DNA of 64,000 bases from Gigaspora rosea (GCA_003550325.1 QKWP01000664.1:1-64000); one strand, 5' to 3'. Numbered from the stretch's first letter, positions 1 through 11,822 are shown. Made by a program: numbers and translations. Notes: generated from the sequence alone by a model not told the origin.

Positions 1-1089
1 CGCAAACACAAATTTATCGTCATTTGAGTGACGACACAAATACAAATTTATACCCACTATGTCAAAATGATATCCTTTTTGATATGAATTTGGATAAATA
101 AATGTGTTCTAGATAGAAATCATTGATTTGACGATGCAGAAGTGAATTTATATGCAAGTTGGATGCCACTGTGCCAGAACTCCTGAATTGTCTCTACTAA
201 AGAATGTTTCTGTCTAGACTTTTATATCTTTTGACAAAAAACTCTAGGGTTTTAGCCCTACTACGTTTTCTATAGCAACAAAGTCTTCTACCCGGAGAAC
301 CAAATCCACAAGGAAAAATCTTTTTCAGCCTATTTCAGTCTTCTCGCATGCAATCTGAAGTCCTGTATTCAAGTTGCTTCTAGATAGAGTTTTTGTTATG
401 TATAAAAATACTAACTACAAAATTTTTGTAGGTCAGTGCTTATAGGAAGTTTTGGTTCAGAGGATTGTTGGAAAGAGTTGCGAGTATTTTTATGGATATA
501 TGTCATATTCATTTATTATACCATTCATCATTGTGTAATGGCATGCCCCTTATATAAAAAAAACTAAAAAATTTTATAAACTTATTTGTTATTATTTTAA
601 TTAATTTAGCATCAACTAAAAGAGGATTGTAAATTTTGTTTTTGAAATAGTATATTGTATTGTAACTAGATTTATTAAAATTGTTGCCAAATATACTATA
701 TCAAATATAGTAGTTGTATTTGGTTCTCTTTTTATATAGATACTATAATAGTTATTAATATTTAAAACTATTATATTATTTATTTATTGCACAGGTTCAA
801 CAAAAACATAAAGGATATAAATTAGAATACCTTTAGTATTCTGATATTTTATCTTTTATATTACTGTTTATAATTTGTTTTGTTACAATTATTTGGCATA
901 TTTATAGCAATATAAAAGATAAATACTAGTACAACAGAAAGATAAATATCATTTTGCTAAAGGTTATAAATTGATATCCCAATATCTATAGAGATAAAGA
1001 ATAAATATCAGTATATAAAAGAGTAAATATCAGCTATCTAAAAGATATATTTTAATATCCTAATATTGATCTTTTTATTATAATTTACA
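1..1089. other. AT-rich gene-free stretch
   Basis: I see no open reading frame, splice-bounded exon or RNA gene here. It is low-complexity AT sequence with runs of TA-rich words. Confidence 0.6.
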
Positions 1090-1091
1090 TA

Positions 1092-1709
1092 CCGAATATT
1101 CCTAAAAATAAGCTACTCTAAAAATAAGCTACCCCTGATTTTTTTAAAAAATCTTAAAAATGCGTTAGCAGTTGCTACATATAAAACTTTTTTTTTACTA
1201 AGTAAACTTCAAAAGCTCAATTAAGTATTGTTCAGCACATCAAAATACACTTATAGTAAAAATTTGGTGTCATTTGGACAACTTTTATTAGTACGTTTTT
1301 CAATTTTTTCAAAAATATCTATATACTAAAAATAAGCTCCACATTTTTTTGTGTAATTTTTGGTCCAAAAAAGGTGGTTGGTTAAAGCAGAGGAAATTTT
1401 AAAAAATTATCAAATTTAACATTTATTTAGATTAGAGATAGAGTTAGGGTCAGTTGTATTATATTTAGAAGAGCCTATAGGTAAAATTGCCTTCCCAACA
1501 TTTTTTATTAATATACCAAAATAGGTTTAGACTACCGTTTCTTGTATTTTTCGCATTTTTCTCTTTTTACGCTTGTTTTGTTTTCTTCAGGATGATCCAG
1601 ATCAGTCAAAATTTCACAATTTGATTGGTCGATCATCTGTCGATCATCAAAAATTTCCTTCGCTTTAACCTATCTCCAAAAAAGGTAGCTTATTTTCAGA
1701 AATATACGG
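1092..1709. mobile_element. Non-autonomous Tc1/mariner-type MITE, 618 bp
   Basis: The ends are inverted copies. The left starts CCGAATATTCCT and runs into AAAATAAGCTAC; the right, read on the other strand, starts CCGTATATTTCTGAAAATAAG. Each end abuts a TA dinucleotide (1090-1091 and 1710-1711), the target duplication of the Tc1/mariner superfamily. The left end repeats the AAAATAAGCTAC word twice in tandem. No transposase is present. A similar, decayed terminus lies near 42040-42090. Terminal repeats and TA flanks are seen; the superfamily is inferred from them. Confidence 0.6.
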
Positions 1710-1807
1710 TATTTGTTTTGCTACAAGTTTTTGGTAGATCTAAGAGTATAGCAACTTAGAAAAGGTTTCAAGTTATTACCCCAAGCAGCAGATCTAGAAT
1801 TAAATCC

Positions 1808-1935
1808 TATTAGGGCCATGTCATGAATCACCTAATTATTTTTTATCAAAGGCCTACTCCCCTCCCCCTCCTTTAATATCATCTTTTTTTATCCTCTCCC
1901 CTTTCTAAAAAATCATTCAATTTTTGTCACTCTAC
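1808..1935 (-). repeat. Inverted copy of the repeat at 3526-3680
   Basis: Read on the minus strand this shows the same ordered words as 3526-3680: GACAAAAATTGAATGATTT, a G-rich stretch, AGTAGGCCTTTGATAAA, then AGGTGATTCATGACATGGCC. The two copies are diverged and in opposite orientation, about 1.7 kb apart. It lies just outside the large fold-back, while its partner lies at the fold-back's core, so this is a separate dispersed repeat. Confidence 0.55.
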
Positions 1936-3414
1936 TTAGCAATACTTTGAAAAAATAGACCTATATTCTAGTAACCATCTTCTTATCAATCAGTTGGGTG
2001 TACTACCTGTAATCTTGGTTCACTATTTAGTATTGATACTACCTAGAGGTTAGTAAAACTATGGGGACAACTCCAATGTTATACAAGTTTAATAGTAATA
2101 CAAACATTGTCATTTTATATGAAAATCATATAAATTCATATATATCATGTTCGATTGGTCAAAGTCTTGATTGTTAATTGTTTTTAAAAATAACCTGTCT
2201 TACTGAGATTTCTTTTTTTTCAAAACTCAAAATAGACAAAAGTAAATAATTAATTATAAAGAACTTTATAGCTACTCTTTTATTGTTAAAAAAACTGAAT
2301 CATATATTCATATAAGATAAAAAAAAATGAAGGTAAGAGATCATACACACAACTCAAAGCCTATAAACTGTTTTAAACTGTCTTTATTTTAATTACTCAA
2401 AGCCAAACTAGTTAGAGTTAACATATGGTTTTATTTTTTTATAGTGGCAAAATCTTTCGAAAGTTCTTGTGAACCTGTAAAAGTTTTTAAAAGGACTTGC
2501 AAACTGCAGGTTTCGAAATATTTCAGAAGTAATTTCAAAAATACTTTAGTTCAAAATAATTTGAAATATTTTTAAAATATTTTAGATCTAAGCTAGATGA
2601 GTATATCTGTAACCTGTTCATACCAAGGGCATATTGGACTATATTTTTGAAATATTTCGAAATATTTCAAAATTTTGTATAATATTACAAGACCTTTGTT
2701 TTTTGATTTTGTTTTGCTTTTCTTTTATTTATTTATTTTTTTAATTTTTTTCATACTTTACAAAAATTAGCTTTTGCAAGAAAACCAACAACTATTCAGC
2801 ACTTTGCAAGAAAACCAATTTTGACTTTGCACACCAATTTAGACTAGACTTCTGACACTTTGCAGGAACACACAACTGATTTCTCTAGCAATTTTTAAAT
2901 TTCCAAGAACGCTTCTTTAAAGAAATGATTTAGTTTGGTACAAGTTTTCGCAAGTTTTCGCTTTATTTTTTTGTTTAACATTTTTTGTATTTTGGTTTTT
3001 TTTTAAACTTTTTTTATTAATTTATTTATTCTAGCACTTTGTGAGAACACTAACTTCTCTAGCACTTTGCAAGAACATACTAGAAAAAAGAGAGAAACGA
3101 AGCTAATAGTCAAAACAAAAGAGATAGCTGAAGCAAAAAAGATGGTTAAAACAAAGAAGCGAAGATAATAGCAAACTGTGAGGTGTGTAAAAATAAGTGT
3201 ATAGAGTTAGTTTTTTATTTTTTCTTTCACAAATAGTAATGGAATTAGATGTGACAAAGTGTGAAAGTAGTTAAAATAATATGTAGTAATGTAAAATAAT
3301 ACTGTAAAAAATGTATAATAATTAAAATATAATATATAATAAAATATGTAATATTTATTATTAAAATATATATTTAATAATATACATAATGTATAATGAT
3401 AATAATAAAAAAAT

Positions 3415-3880
3415 ATAAAATTTTATATTAAATTGCGAAAATTTTAAAAAATTTTAAAACTTTGTAAATTATTGCGAAATATTGCAAATTTACACATTAA
3501 TATGCGAAATATTACCTCCTGTAAGGGGAGTAACAAAAATCAGGTGATTTTTTAGGGGGGAAGGGGGGTAAAAAAAGTTAAAATTATATATAAGAACCTG
3601 ACTATTTATATATTAAGGAAGAGGGAGGGGGTAGGCCTCTGATAAAAAACAATCAGGTGATTAATGACACTGCCCTAACCCTTTAAGGAAATAATTAAAT
3701 AGAGGTTTGCATTTTTTTATTTGGTCTATTTCACAATATTTTACAATATAATTTGGAGTTACAGAAGCAATATTTTGCATATTATTGTGTAAATTTGCAA
3801 TATTTTGCAATATTTCACAATAATACGCAAAATTTTAAAATTTTTTAAAATTTTCGCAATTTAATATAAAATTTTGAATT
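3415..3880. repeat. Nested inverted repeat at the core of the fold-back
   Basis: TTAAATTGCGAAAATTTTAA followed by TTGCGAAATATTGC at about 3430-3490 is mirrored as GCAATATTTCACAATAATACG and TTTTCGCAATTTAATAT at about 3800-3870. The enclosed ~300 bp contains the repeat unit at 3526-3680, which matches 1808-1935 in inverse orientation. No coding potential is seen. Confidence 0.5.
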
Positions 3881-3909
3881 TAATATTTTTGCGCATGTGC
3901 GCTATAGCG

Positions 3910-4175
3910 CACCTTATATAATTTGATGTAACGTGAAATCAAAACAACCAAAAATAAAACCTTTTTTTGTTAGTTAGAGTTAGGGTGAGGTTAGAATAGT
4001 GTACAGGCGAGAAAGGGGGCTTTATAGTAAAATTTTGCAAAGAATTTTTTTTGTTAGAGCACGAAGAGTGGTTTCATAAACAAAATTATGAGCCACAGGT
4101 GATTTTTTAAAAGATCACTATTTTTTCTCGATTTCACATTACACCTGATCCTACGATCTGATTGGTTTATCAGAT
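3910..4175. mobile_element. MITE, terminal 'GTGTAACGTGA' family, copy 1
   Basis: The left end carries GATGTAACGTGAAATCAAAA near 3923. The right end carries the inverted equivalent, GATTTCACATTACACCTGATCC, near 4132. The interior has a GTTAGGGTGAGGTTAGAAT block and the AAAATTTTGCAAAGAATTTTT block that recurs in the copies at 8255-8395, 11430-11785 and 14640-14805. It is nested inside the large fold-back. Confidence 0.5.
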
Positions 4176-4284
4176 GGGTGCGTTACAACGCATATGCGCT
4201 AAATTACATAAACCTGAAATTTTATATTTTTTTATTATCATCATTATACATTATTATATTACATTTTTAAATTAAATATATATT

Positions 4285-4606
4285 TTAGGAGGTTGTTAAA
4301 TATCGCAAGTTGCTATATCGCGGTTAATATAATTGGCCAATTAGATCACAGGATCTTGTATAACAAAACAAACGAAAAATTAGGAACAATTACAAAAAAA
4401 AGCAAAAATTTTAAATAACTTGAAATTTCATTATGTAAACTAGTCTTGGGCTTCTAATCAAAAGTTTTTGGTGCTTAATTTTGCATATAACAGTATATAT
4501 GCATCCTCTAACCTAATATTAATACTAGTTCGGACCCTAACCCTAAATAATAATCATTTTGATTTTTTTTAAATATTAACCTGCGATATCGCAACCTGCT
4601 AAATTT
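4285..4606. mobile_element. MITE, ATATCGCAGGTTAATAT family, copy A
   Basis: This ~320-bp element is nearly repeated at 29582-29869. The terminal inverted repeats contain TATATCGCGGTTAATAT at the left and ATATTAACCTGCGATATCGC at the right. Shared interior blocks include AATTGGCCAATTAGATCACA, ACTAGTCTTGGGCTTCTAAT and AATATTAATACTAGTTCGGA. No coding capacity. It sits between the fold-back arms, so it may have inserted there after the arms formed. Confidence 0.7.
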
Positions 4607-5997
4607 ATTAAAATCCATATTTTAATAAATATTACATATTTTATTATATATTATATTTTAATTATTATACATTTTTTACAGTATTATTTTACATTACTAC
4701 ATATTATTTTAACTACTTTTACACTTTGTTGCATCTAATTCCATTACTATTTGTAGAAGAAAATAAAAACTAACTCTATACACTTATTCTCACACACCCC
4801 CACAGTTAGTTATTATCTTCGCTTCTTTGTTTTAATGATCATTTTTGCTTTAGCTATCTCTTTTGTTTTGACTATCACCTTCATTTCTCTCTTTTTCTAG
4901 TATGTTCTTGCAAAGTGCTAGAGAAGTTAGTGTTCTCACAAAGTGCCAGAATAATACAATGAAACTTTGCAAAAACTTGCAAAAACTTGTGCCAAACTAA
5001 ATTATCTCTTTAAAGAAGCATTCTTGGAAATTTAGAAATTGCTAGAGAAATCAGTTGCATTCTTGCAAAGTGTCAGAAGTTTGAGGTGGCGCGCAAAGTC
5101 AAATTGGTGTTCCTACAAAGTGCCGAATAGTTGTTGGTTTTTTTGCAAAAGACTAGTATTTTTGTAAAGTATAAAAAAATTAAAAAAATAAATAAATAAA
5201 AAAACAAAATAAAAACAAAAAACAAAATGAAAAAATCTAATTTATAAAGATCTAATCTGATCTTGTAACATCATTCAAAATTTCAAAATATTTCGAAATA
5301 TTTCGAAATATTTCGAAAATATAGTCCAATACATCCAATATGCCCTTGATATAACCCAGGTTACAGATATATTAATCCAGCTTGGTTTCCTAGGTCTAAA
5401 ATAATTGAAAATATTTCAAATTATTTTGAAATAAAATATTTTAAAAATATTTTTTGCGAAATATTTCGAATTTTATACAGTTTGCCAAAAGATTTTACAG
5501 GTTTGCAAGATCTTTCGAAAAATTTCACTACTATAAATTTGCTAATAATATTTTACTTTAATATCATGTACATATTGAAGTGTCTCTTTAACTAATTTAC
5601 AAAGTATAGTTTGTTAAGTATATATAGAGTTAGTAATAAGATTGCATTTTAATTATTTTTAAAGAAGTGAATTTTGTTCCTGCAAATACCAATATGTATG
5701 CAATCTCTATATAAACCTACCAACTAGCGGCAATAGAGTATAGCAATAACATATGTTGAATCAGTGCTTGGTTATTATTGCTAAAAAACTCATTAGTATA
5801 GTATCACAGATTTTTTTATTACCAATCTATTTGATTGTTATACAAAATCATGCAAGTCATTTTATTAGGTATATATATCATATAAGTTGGCCTCCATAGT
5901 TTTACTAACCTCTAGATACTACCTTAGTAGTTTTAAATTAATCAAAACTAATACTAGTATTATAGTTTTAGTTATAATATATTTTTTAAACCTTGTC

Positions 5998-6120
5998 TGA
6001 AAGTCTAAAACTATACTAAAAGTTTAAAATTATATCAAAAGCCTGAAACTATATCATAAGCCTGAAAACTATATTAAAAGTCTAAAGCTATATCAAAAGT
6101 CTGAAACTATACTAACTATC
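5998..6120. repeat. Degenerate ~21-bp tandem repeat
   Basis: About six consecutive units approximate AAAGTCTGAAACTATATCA, with variation at the CTG/CTA position and small length changes. It lies just outside the right end of the large fold-back. No coding role is seen. Confidence 0.65.
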
Positions 6121-7099
6121 AAGGTTACAAAAAATTTTACAGATAAAATATTAGAATTTTGAAAATTGTTCTATAAAAAACAAGTATATATTATATGTTA
6201 TTTATTAATTTCTGTCAATTCAAAATTGATAGTTATTAGGATTAGGGTAGAATTAGATAGAAGTATGGCTAAATTTAGTGTGCTATTTAAAAATAAACTT
6301 GATAGTGAAATGAGCTTTGGTGAAACAAACTATTGATAAAATAAACTTTTTGGCAAGTATTTGTTAGTGAAATGTTATATTGGTAAAGTAATTATTGGGA
6401 AATAATATAAACTCGGGTACCCATAGGTACTCATAGGCTTAAGATTAATATGTGTTGGTACAGTATGTATTTGCTATTGTAATGCTTAAAACATTACCCC
6501 AATTTGTAATATATATTATACAACTAATATAGGTTTAAATTACATATATTAACTATAAAGGATATATTTTAAGAAGTTTTTATATTTATAATTATTATAT
6601 AAATAAAATTTAATAATTATTTGATTTATGAGGTATTATTCATACAAAGTATATTGGCTATGCTTTTCTAAAGTACAATTTATGAAACGATTTTTAAATA
6701 TATAAAAAAATGTTAATATATGTAATTATGCAAAAATTATTTGTCTAATTTAATAAACTTACTGAATTTGAAAAAAGTTCATTGTTTACTGGTAATTCTT
6801 TTAAAGTATTGTAGGTGCACTAGCTATTACTCTTTTCTCATTTAATTAAAGATTATTACAAAAAATTACTATATTTATAAAGTGTTTTTTATACTTAAAA
6901 AAAAAGCTTATATAGATTTTGAAGTTGCATAAAGTTGTATAAAAATTACTTCTTTAATATAACAAACTTGCAATAAAGTTAAGTATTCAAGATATTATTT
7001 TGCAGATAAACCAGCTAATATTTTTTTCAATTAAATATATTACATGAAAAAATGCTATATATCTAAAAAAAAATTATCGATCAATATAAGTTTTAATTT
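6121..7099. other. AT-rich gene-free stretch
   Basis: I see no exon-like or RNA-like sequence here. It is AT-rich with scattered poly-A and poly-T runs. Confidence 0.5.
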
Positions 7100-7104
7100 G
7101 TGGA

Positions 7105-7350
7105 TAGTCATGTGCATATATAAAGTCTATTCTACAGGTATATGGGCCGGGTAGTGCTAGTATCCAAGCCCTACCCATATAATAAAGGGCCTGCGATTCT
7201 TAGCCTACTCTGCTCTAGGGTTTGTAATTTAATGCCCAAGCCCAGCTCTAGTGGTACTACCCTTAGAGTACTCGTAGGTAGCCATGGTCCATGCAGAGGC
7301 CTACTAGGCTAAGCTTTATTTAAAACTATACCAACCTAGTCTGGCCTGCA
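7105..7350. repeat. GC-richer island, unclassified
   Basis: This ~240-bp stretch is conspicuously less AT-rich than its surroundings, with words such as GGGCCGGGTAGTGCTAG, AAGCCCTACCC and GGCCTACTAGGC. Partial inverted words (GGGTAGTG...CTACCC, AGGCCTACTAGGC) suggest a small repetitive element. No reading frame, clear terminal repeats or target duplication was found. Confidence 0.3.
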
Positions 7351-8250
7351 GATTTATTTGTATTACTAAAATTTTTTACTTACAGCTATTATTATGATTC
7401 TTGGAACACTTATAAAAATTTGCTAAATGATTTTTTGGTTGATCTAGTTAAGTTAAAGATGTAGAAGTTTTTTATCTAATATTTATTTAATGGTATCAGG
7501 TTCACTCGATTTTGATCAAATTACTTTACAGAAAACTTAATTTGCAAAGAATTAATTTTAGACAAGGATATTTTGCAATTAGTTAATTTACAAACAAGTC
7601 TGTTTCATAAAAGTTATTTTACCAAAAGCTAATTTCACAGATAAATTAATTCTATTAGGGTTAAGTTTAGATTTAAAGTTGGTGCAATTTATAAAAAAAT
7701 TCTTGGTACAATATCATGAATGAATTGTCTGTAAAATAATTATATACAAACTAAGTTTTCAATATGCATTTGTTAGTGAAATAATGTGGATATAAATTTA
7801 TTTATTTATTATATGTGTCAACTGTCGATTTAACTTCCTTCCGTCTCACACAATCAATTCATCATTGAAATATGCACAAACGCATTCCTAATTACATGTT
7901 AATATTCCTCCCACACCTATAAACTCAATCGTACTATTCCTTTATGTGAGGGGCGAGACGATAATATTTAAATGCTTCATATTCATTCGTCCCTGAAGAA
8001 GCAATAATAATTCGTACAGGATTGGTCTATGTACAATTAATTAAAGCTGTCGTGACGCGTCGAATATCTATATTACTAAGGATATCTAAATAAGATAACA
8101 GGAGCAACATGTGCTACGGAGTTACAATTGAAAGGTTTAAGGGTAACAATTATCGATCAAATAAAGCAGGGGTGATTAAAAGTTTAAGTTACAGGGGTAA
8201 CACCGTTTCAAAGACAATTATTTTAATGTCACACTCTTTTTAAAATGTGA
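7351..8250. other. Intergenic region, nothing recognised
   Basis: About 7820-8200 is somewhat less AT-rich and contains GACGCGTCGAATA, but I found no convincing reading frame, terminal repeat or RNA gene. It could include upstream sequence of the gene starting at 8869. Confidence 0.4.
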
Positions 8251-8254
8251 TATT

Positions 8255-8395
8255 TTGGTTGAGTTAGTGACGGGTTAGTAGGTAAAATTTTGCAAGGAAT
8301 TTTTTTTGTTAGTGCATAAAAGGTGTTTCTTAGGCGATAAGTTGACTTTTCAAATTGTCCCCTGATTGGTCAGATCGATCCACAATTTCAGAAAA
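8255..8395. mobile_element. Partial MITE of the AAAATTTTGCAA family, copy 2
   Basis: It contains GGTAAAATTTTGCAAGGAAT, TTTGTTAGTGCATAAAAGG, TGTTTCTTAGGCGATAA and CTGATTGGTCAGATCGATC, in the same order as the copies at 3910-4175 and 14640-14805. Only one end is recognisable, so it is a fragment. Confidence 0.45.
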
Positions 8396-8868
8396 CTTTT
8401 AGAAAGGATTTTTATATATCGCGTGTTCAACATATCTTATCACTACAACGTCTGTGTGCAAATAGATCAAGAAATCATCAGGAAATCTTGTCTCACAATC
8501 TTTATGAAAATCAGTTCTTCTCCCATTCCATTTCCATAAAGGTAAACCGGCATAAATTTTCCGATTGTGTTGTGTCAAGTTGAACATAATATTTGTAAGA
8601 CTGTACGAAGTAATACACAGTTCCTATTCGATAACAATATTTGTTTCATTTCGATCAGCCCATACCGTATTTGCGCGTAATAGCTCCCAAGGGTATAATT
8701 TCGAATTTCAGCCTAAATTAAACTTAATTCGGATCATTATTCAAAATAACGTTATTACACGCAAATATGCTATTGGTGAATATATACAGTAATCATGCAA
8801 TGTTTAAATATATACCGGTAAACTAAGATTGCATGCATGTTAACCACTCGTTAAATTTTTAATAATAA

Positions 8869-9875
8869 ATGAGTTTGGTAAGTCCGTATAAACGTGTCAT
8901 AATCCTCGCTCTAGACGGTGAGTATAAAAAAAAAAACATAATTTCTTATATATTCTTATATATTCGTAAATTAATACGTTCATTCCTATTATCTAAATAA
9001 TAAATCTAATACATCTAGGCCTCAGGAGATTTTTTACTGAAGTATCAACTCCTACAATTGATGCATTTTTTTCCTCGAGTGCTCATTCGTTGACTGCAAA
9101 AGCAGTAGTGCCAACAGATAGTGCTCAAAACTGGGGTTCGATATTGCACGGTGTTCTTCCGGAAAAGCACGGATTAACAAATGGAGATGTAGAAGCTGGT
9201 ATACCATATAATGAAAATAGCAAATATCCAAGCATTTATAAGCTACTTTCTAGTAGTTCAAAAAATATTAAGATGGCATCATATGTAGCATGGGAACCAG
9301 TTAATACTGGTATAATTGAATTGTCAATCAAAGCCGATTTATACGCTCCACTTACTCATGAGAATAGATTTTGGAGATGGTGGCTCCGTTTTAAACATCA
9401 TTGTCTTAAAAATTCAATATATGATAATTTTGTGGTCTCTCGGTTGGTTGAATATATCCGTAATCCAGAAAATAACAATGTAGAATTGTTGTTTATTCAT
9501 TTAACTGATGTGGATGAACATGGTCATGGATATGGATTTGGTTCTCAACCATATTTAAACCAAATAAAAATTATGGACTCCCAAATTGCCACGATTCTTA
9601 AAGCTATTGATGAAGCTGGTTGGAATGATGACTCTCTCATAATAATGACAACTGATCATGGTGGCGTTGGGAAAAAGCATGGTGGAAGTAGTGATCAAGA
9701 AGTTAATGTGTTTTTAGCTGTTCGTGGTGCTGGAATTGAACCAAATTCGAAAATTGAAAGTGAAGTGAAAAATATGGATTGCGCAGCTCTGGCTCTTTAT
9801 GCATTAGGAAAAGATATTCCTGAATGGTTTGACGCAAAATTGCCTGCTGAATTTCTTCATATCCGCAAATATTAA
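8869..9875 (+). CDS. Alkaline-phosphatase-superfamily phosphodiesterase (type I phosphodiesterase/nucleotide pyrophosphatase-like)
   Basis: The gene has two exons, 8869-8917 and 9019-9875, joined by a 101-bp GT(GAGT)..(TCT)AG intron, giving about 301 residues. The ATG at 8869 is chosen because the first exon supplies the metal-ligand strand VIILALDG (Asp16), which the second exon lacks. Other superfamily motifs are PTDSAQNWGSILHG (residues 48-61, Ser51 aligning with the nucleophile of nucleotide pyrophosphatases), DVDEHGHG (Asp182, His184/His186) and TTDHGG..KKHGG (Asp229-His230, His237). These are the residues expected to hold two metal ions, so the enzyme is probably active as a phosphodiesterase or phosphatase; the substrate is unknown. 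No signal peptide or membrane segment is apparent, suggesting a soluble, probably intracellular enzyme. The frame is uninterrupted. A fusion to sugar- or lipid-directed domains is excluded by the short length. Confidence 0.85.
8918..9018 (+). other. Intron of the phosphodiesterase-like gene
   Basis: It begins GTGAGTATA, ends CATCTAG and is AT-rich. Splicing joins GAC G to GC CTC in frame, restoring the conserved Asp-Gly. Confidence 0.8.
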
Positions 9876-10510
9876 TATATTATTTAAACCAAAAATAGCA
9901 AAAACAGCAAAGGTGAGCGTATATGCGCAAAGTTGAAATTTTATTTATCTGAAAGTGATACTGTATTGTAACTGTTTGACTATAATTTAAACTTTACTAC
10001 CGGTGAAAAGTATTCAAGTTCTAGTCATTCAATGTTTTTTCTTAACATTTCGAATTTCAAACCTTAAGTTTTCTACCACATTTAAAAAAAAAAAAAAAAA
10101 AGAAGATAATTTTTGATAATTTCTGAATTTGTTAAAATAATGAGTAAAATAAATATAGCTTCTCAAATATTATCATTATTTATTTGCTTCGACATTTGTA
10201 ACTTTCATTAAGATTCGAATCAAAACTTACTTAGCTAAATTTAGTTAATTTTGATTGTCGATTATTTAGGTTATGTTAGTCTTTTATCAATTAATGTACT
10301 TCAAAGTTTAATAATAAGACTTTATAAATTGTGACTATAACATTTTACATTTTACTTGATATCAAATAAAATAACAGCAATTTTTCTCATATTTCATTCT
10401 TTATACTAATTTTAATATGTTAACGCACCGAGCTTTTTCAGTCCGATTGTAATATAAAAAATTATAGTATTTGAACGATTTTTTAATTAGTCAAGTGCTC
10501 TTCAAAATGC
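9876..10510. other. Intergenic region with poly-A tract
   Basis: It contains an A-rich run at about 10084-10103 and no gene that I can support. Confidence 0.4.
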
Positions 10511-10515
10511 CTTAA

Positions 10516-10626
10516 TCGACAATCATTTCACCGAAAGTTCATTTAGCCGACATCACATAGGGTAAGGGTTAGCATTTTAGATGAGTGATGTCGGCTAAAT
10601 GAGATGTCGATAAAATGATTGTCGGA
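10516..10626. mobile_element. Hairpin MITE, ~111 bp
   Basis: The left arm has TCGACAATCATTTCACCGA then TTCATTTAGCCGACATCAC. The right arm is the inverted match GTGATGTCGGCTAAATGAG then TCGATAAAATGATTGTCGGA. The arms are about 41 bp with a ~30-bp spacer containing GGGTAAGGGTTAG. There is no coding capacity. Confidence 0.65.
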
Positions 10627-11401
10627 GAAGTAATACGGAACCGTATTCGCAACGCAGGAAAATACTCTTCTTATGCAAACCTGAGTTACACTCGACGCAC
10701 CCTCGATACACTAAACAAAGTAGGGCAGCTGTTAAAAATTGAAAAAAAACCTCTGCTCTATTCGTGAAGATCTTTTGTATGGTCATATACGGTAACCCTT
10801 ATCCTGGCGCATATGGTACTAGGGTGATAAATCAACTAAGTAATCAAAACTATGTCAGTTATATTGATCATTTTACTATGATCAGATTTTTATCAGTAAA
10901 ATTAAAAAATGATCGATCAAATTATTTTAAGTCTTTTAATTATAAAGAAAAGCGTAAAATTCTAAAGATTTCACACAAATACTGTACTTATTTATCTAAT
11001 TTCTTACAAATGAAAACACAGCGGCAGAACTATCTATGTTGGTTTTTTTTTGCAAAGTTCTAATTAAATTTTGACTTGCATGTTTAAGATAAAGCTTTTT
11101 TGCTCGAATCGACGAAATTTTTAACATTCCGCAAGACGAATGCCTAAAACTTACCTTTTAATAGAGAATATTAGAAACATAGCCTTATTTTTAGATACTT
11201 TATAAACAACCTCTGAAAGTTTCAAGGTAATTCCATGTCTCAATAATGAGTTGAAACATTTAGAATCATCGTTTAATAATAATGTAATAGAACATTTAAA
11301 ACGTTAGTCGTAATAGTCGTATCGAATATGTATAAAATATATGTGTGTATATATAGTATAATTAGTGATGTGCCATTTATATGATACCTGAAAAATTTTA
11401 G

Positions 11402-11422
11402 CGTACAGTACGTACTGTACGA
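11402..11422. repeat. Palindromic GTACAGTACGTACTGTAC tract
   Basis: A near-perfect self-complementary tract built from GTAC and TACGTA units. Similar tracts lie at about 11792-11822, 11870-11915, 26297-26353 and 32126-32158. Confidence 0.55.
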
Positions 11423-11429
11423 CTTAGGT

Positions 11430-11786
11430 AGCTCTCCCACAAAAAATTGTTCACCCAGCCAATCAAATTTAAGATCAGGTGTAACGTGATAGTCAAAACA
11501 AACGTTTTTTATTTTCTAAGTAAAAAGTTGCGTATAAACCTAAAAAACGCGTTATATTTGGGGTTAGGGTGAGTATAACGCAGGGTTAGAATGCTCTATC
11601 AGTAAAATTTCACAAGGAACACTTTTAATTAGGCCGCAGAAGGTGGTTTCCTAATTAAAATTTAAAGCTATTTTTGTTTTTTTGTAATAAGGTGGTTTCG
11701 TTTCGAATTTTACGTTACACCTGATCCTGAAATTCGATTGGCCAATATTACAGGGGTGAACAATTTTTTGTGGGAGAGCTACGGAC
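11430..11786. mobile_element. MITE with ~65-bp terminal inverted repeats, full-length member
   Basis: The left end TAGCTCTCCCACAAAAAATT, then GTTCACCC, CCAATCAAATTTAAG and ATCAGGTGTAACGTGA are all mirrored at about 11700-11786 (ending TTTTTTGTGGGAGAGCTA). The interior carries GGGGTTAGGGTGAGTATAAC, the AAAATTTCACAAGGAACA block and GCAGAAGGTGGTTTC, shared with the partial copies at 3910, 8255, 14640 and 41270. It is the best-preserved copy of the family in the window. GTAC-rich palindromes flank it on both sides. Confidence 0.7.
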
Positions 11787-11791
11787 GTTGT

Positions 11792-11822
11792 ACAGTACGT
11801 ACTGTACGTACTGTACGTATAG
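11792..11822. repeat. Palindromic GTAC tandem tract
   Basis: Three GTACTGTAC-type units follow each other directly after the right end of the MITE at 11430-11786, mirroring the tract on its left side. Confidence 0.55.

Larger units (their letters stand above)
2031..5924. repeat. Large imperfect fold-back (inverted repeat), ~3.9 kb
   Basis: The outer ends match in inverted orientation: AGAGGTTAGTAAAACTATGG at about 2044-2064 against its complement at about 5893-5912. The arms, roughly 2040-3370 and 4610-5920, share ordered blocks: AAAATCTTTCGAAA, CTTTGCAAGAACATACTAG, CAAAACAAAAGAGATAGCT, AGTGTATAGAGTTAGTTTTT and TAATGGAATTAGATG. The arms are diverged with many indels. About 1.2 kb lies between them and holds several smaller elements (3415-4605). 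No transposase frame is visible. It could be a fold-back transposon or two inverted copies of one element. Confidence 0.75.

Noticed and set aside
4530..4560. Telomere-like CCCTAACCCTAA text
   Set aside because: Only two units, internal to a MITE; its second copy (29582-29869) does not keep them. It is not a telomere.
8399..8587. 62-codon minus-strand open frame
   Set aside because: It overlaps a MITE fragment and an opposite-strand frame, has no recognisable domain and no splice or start context.
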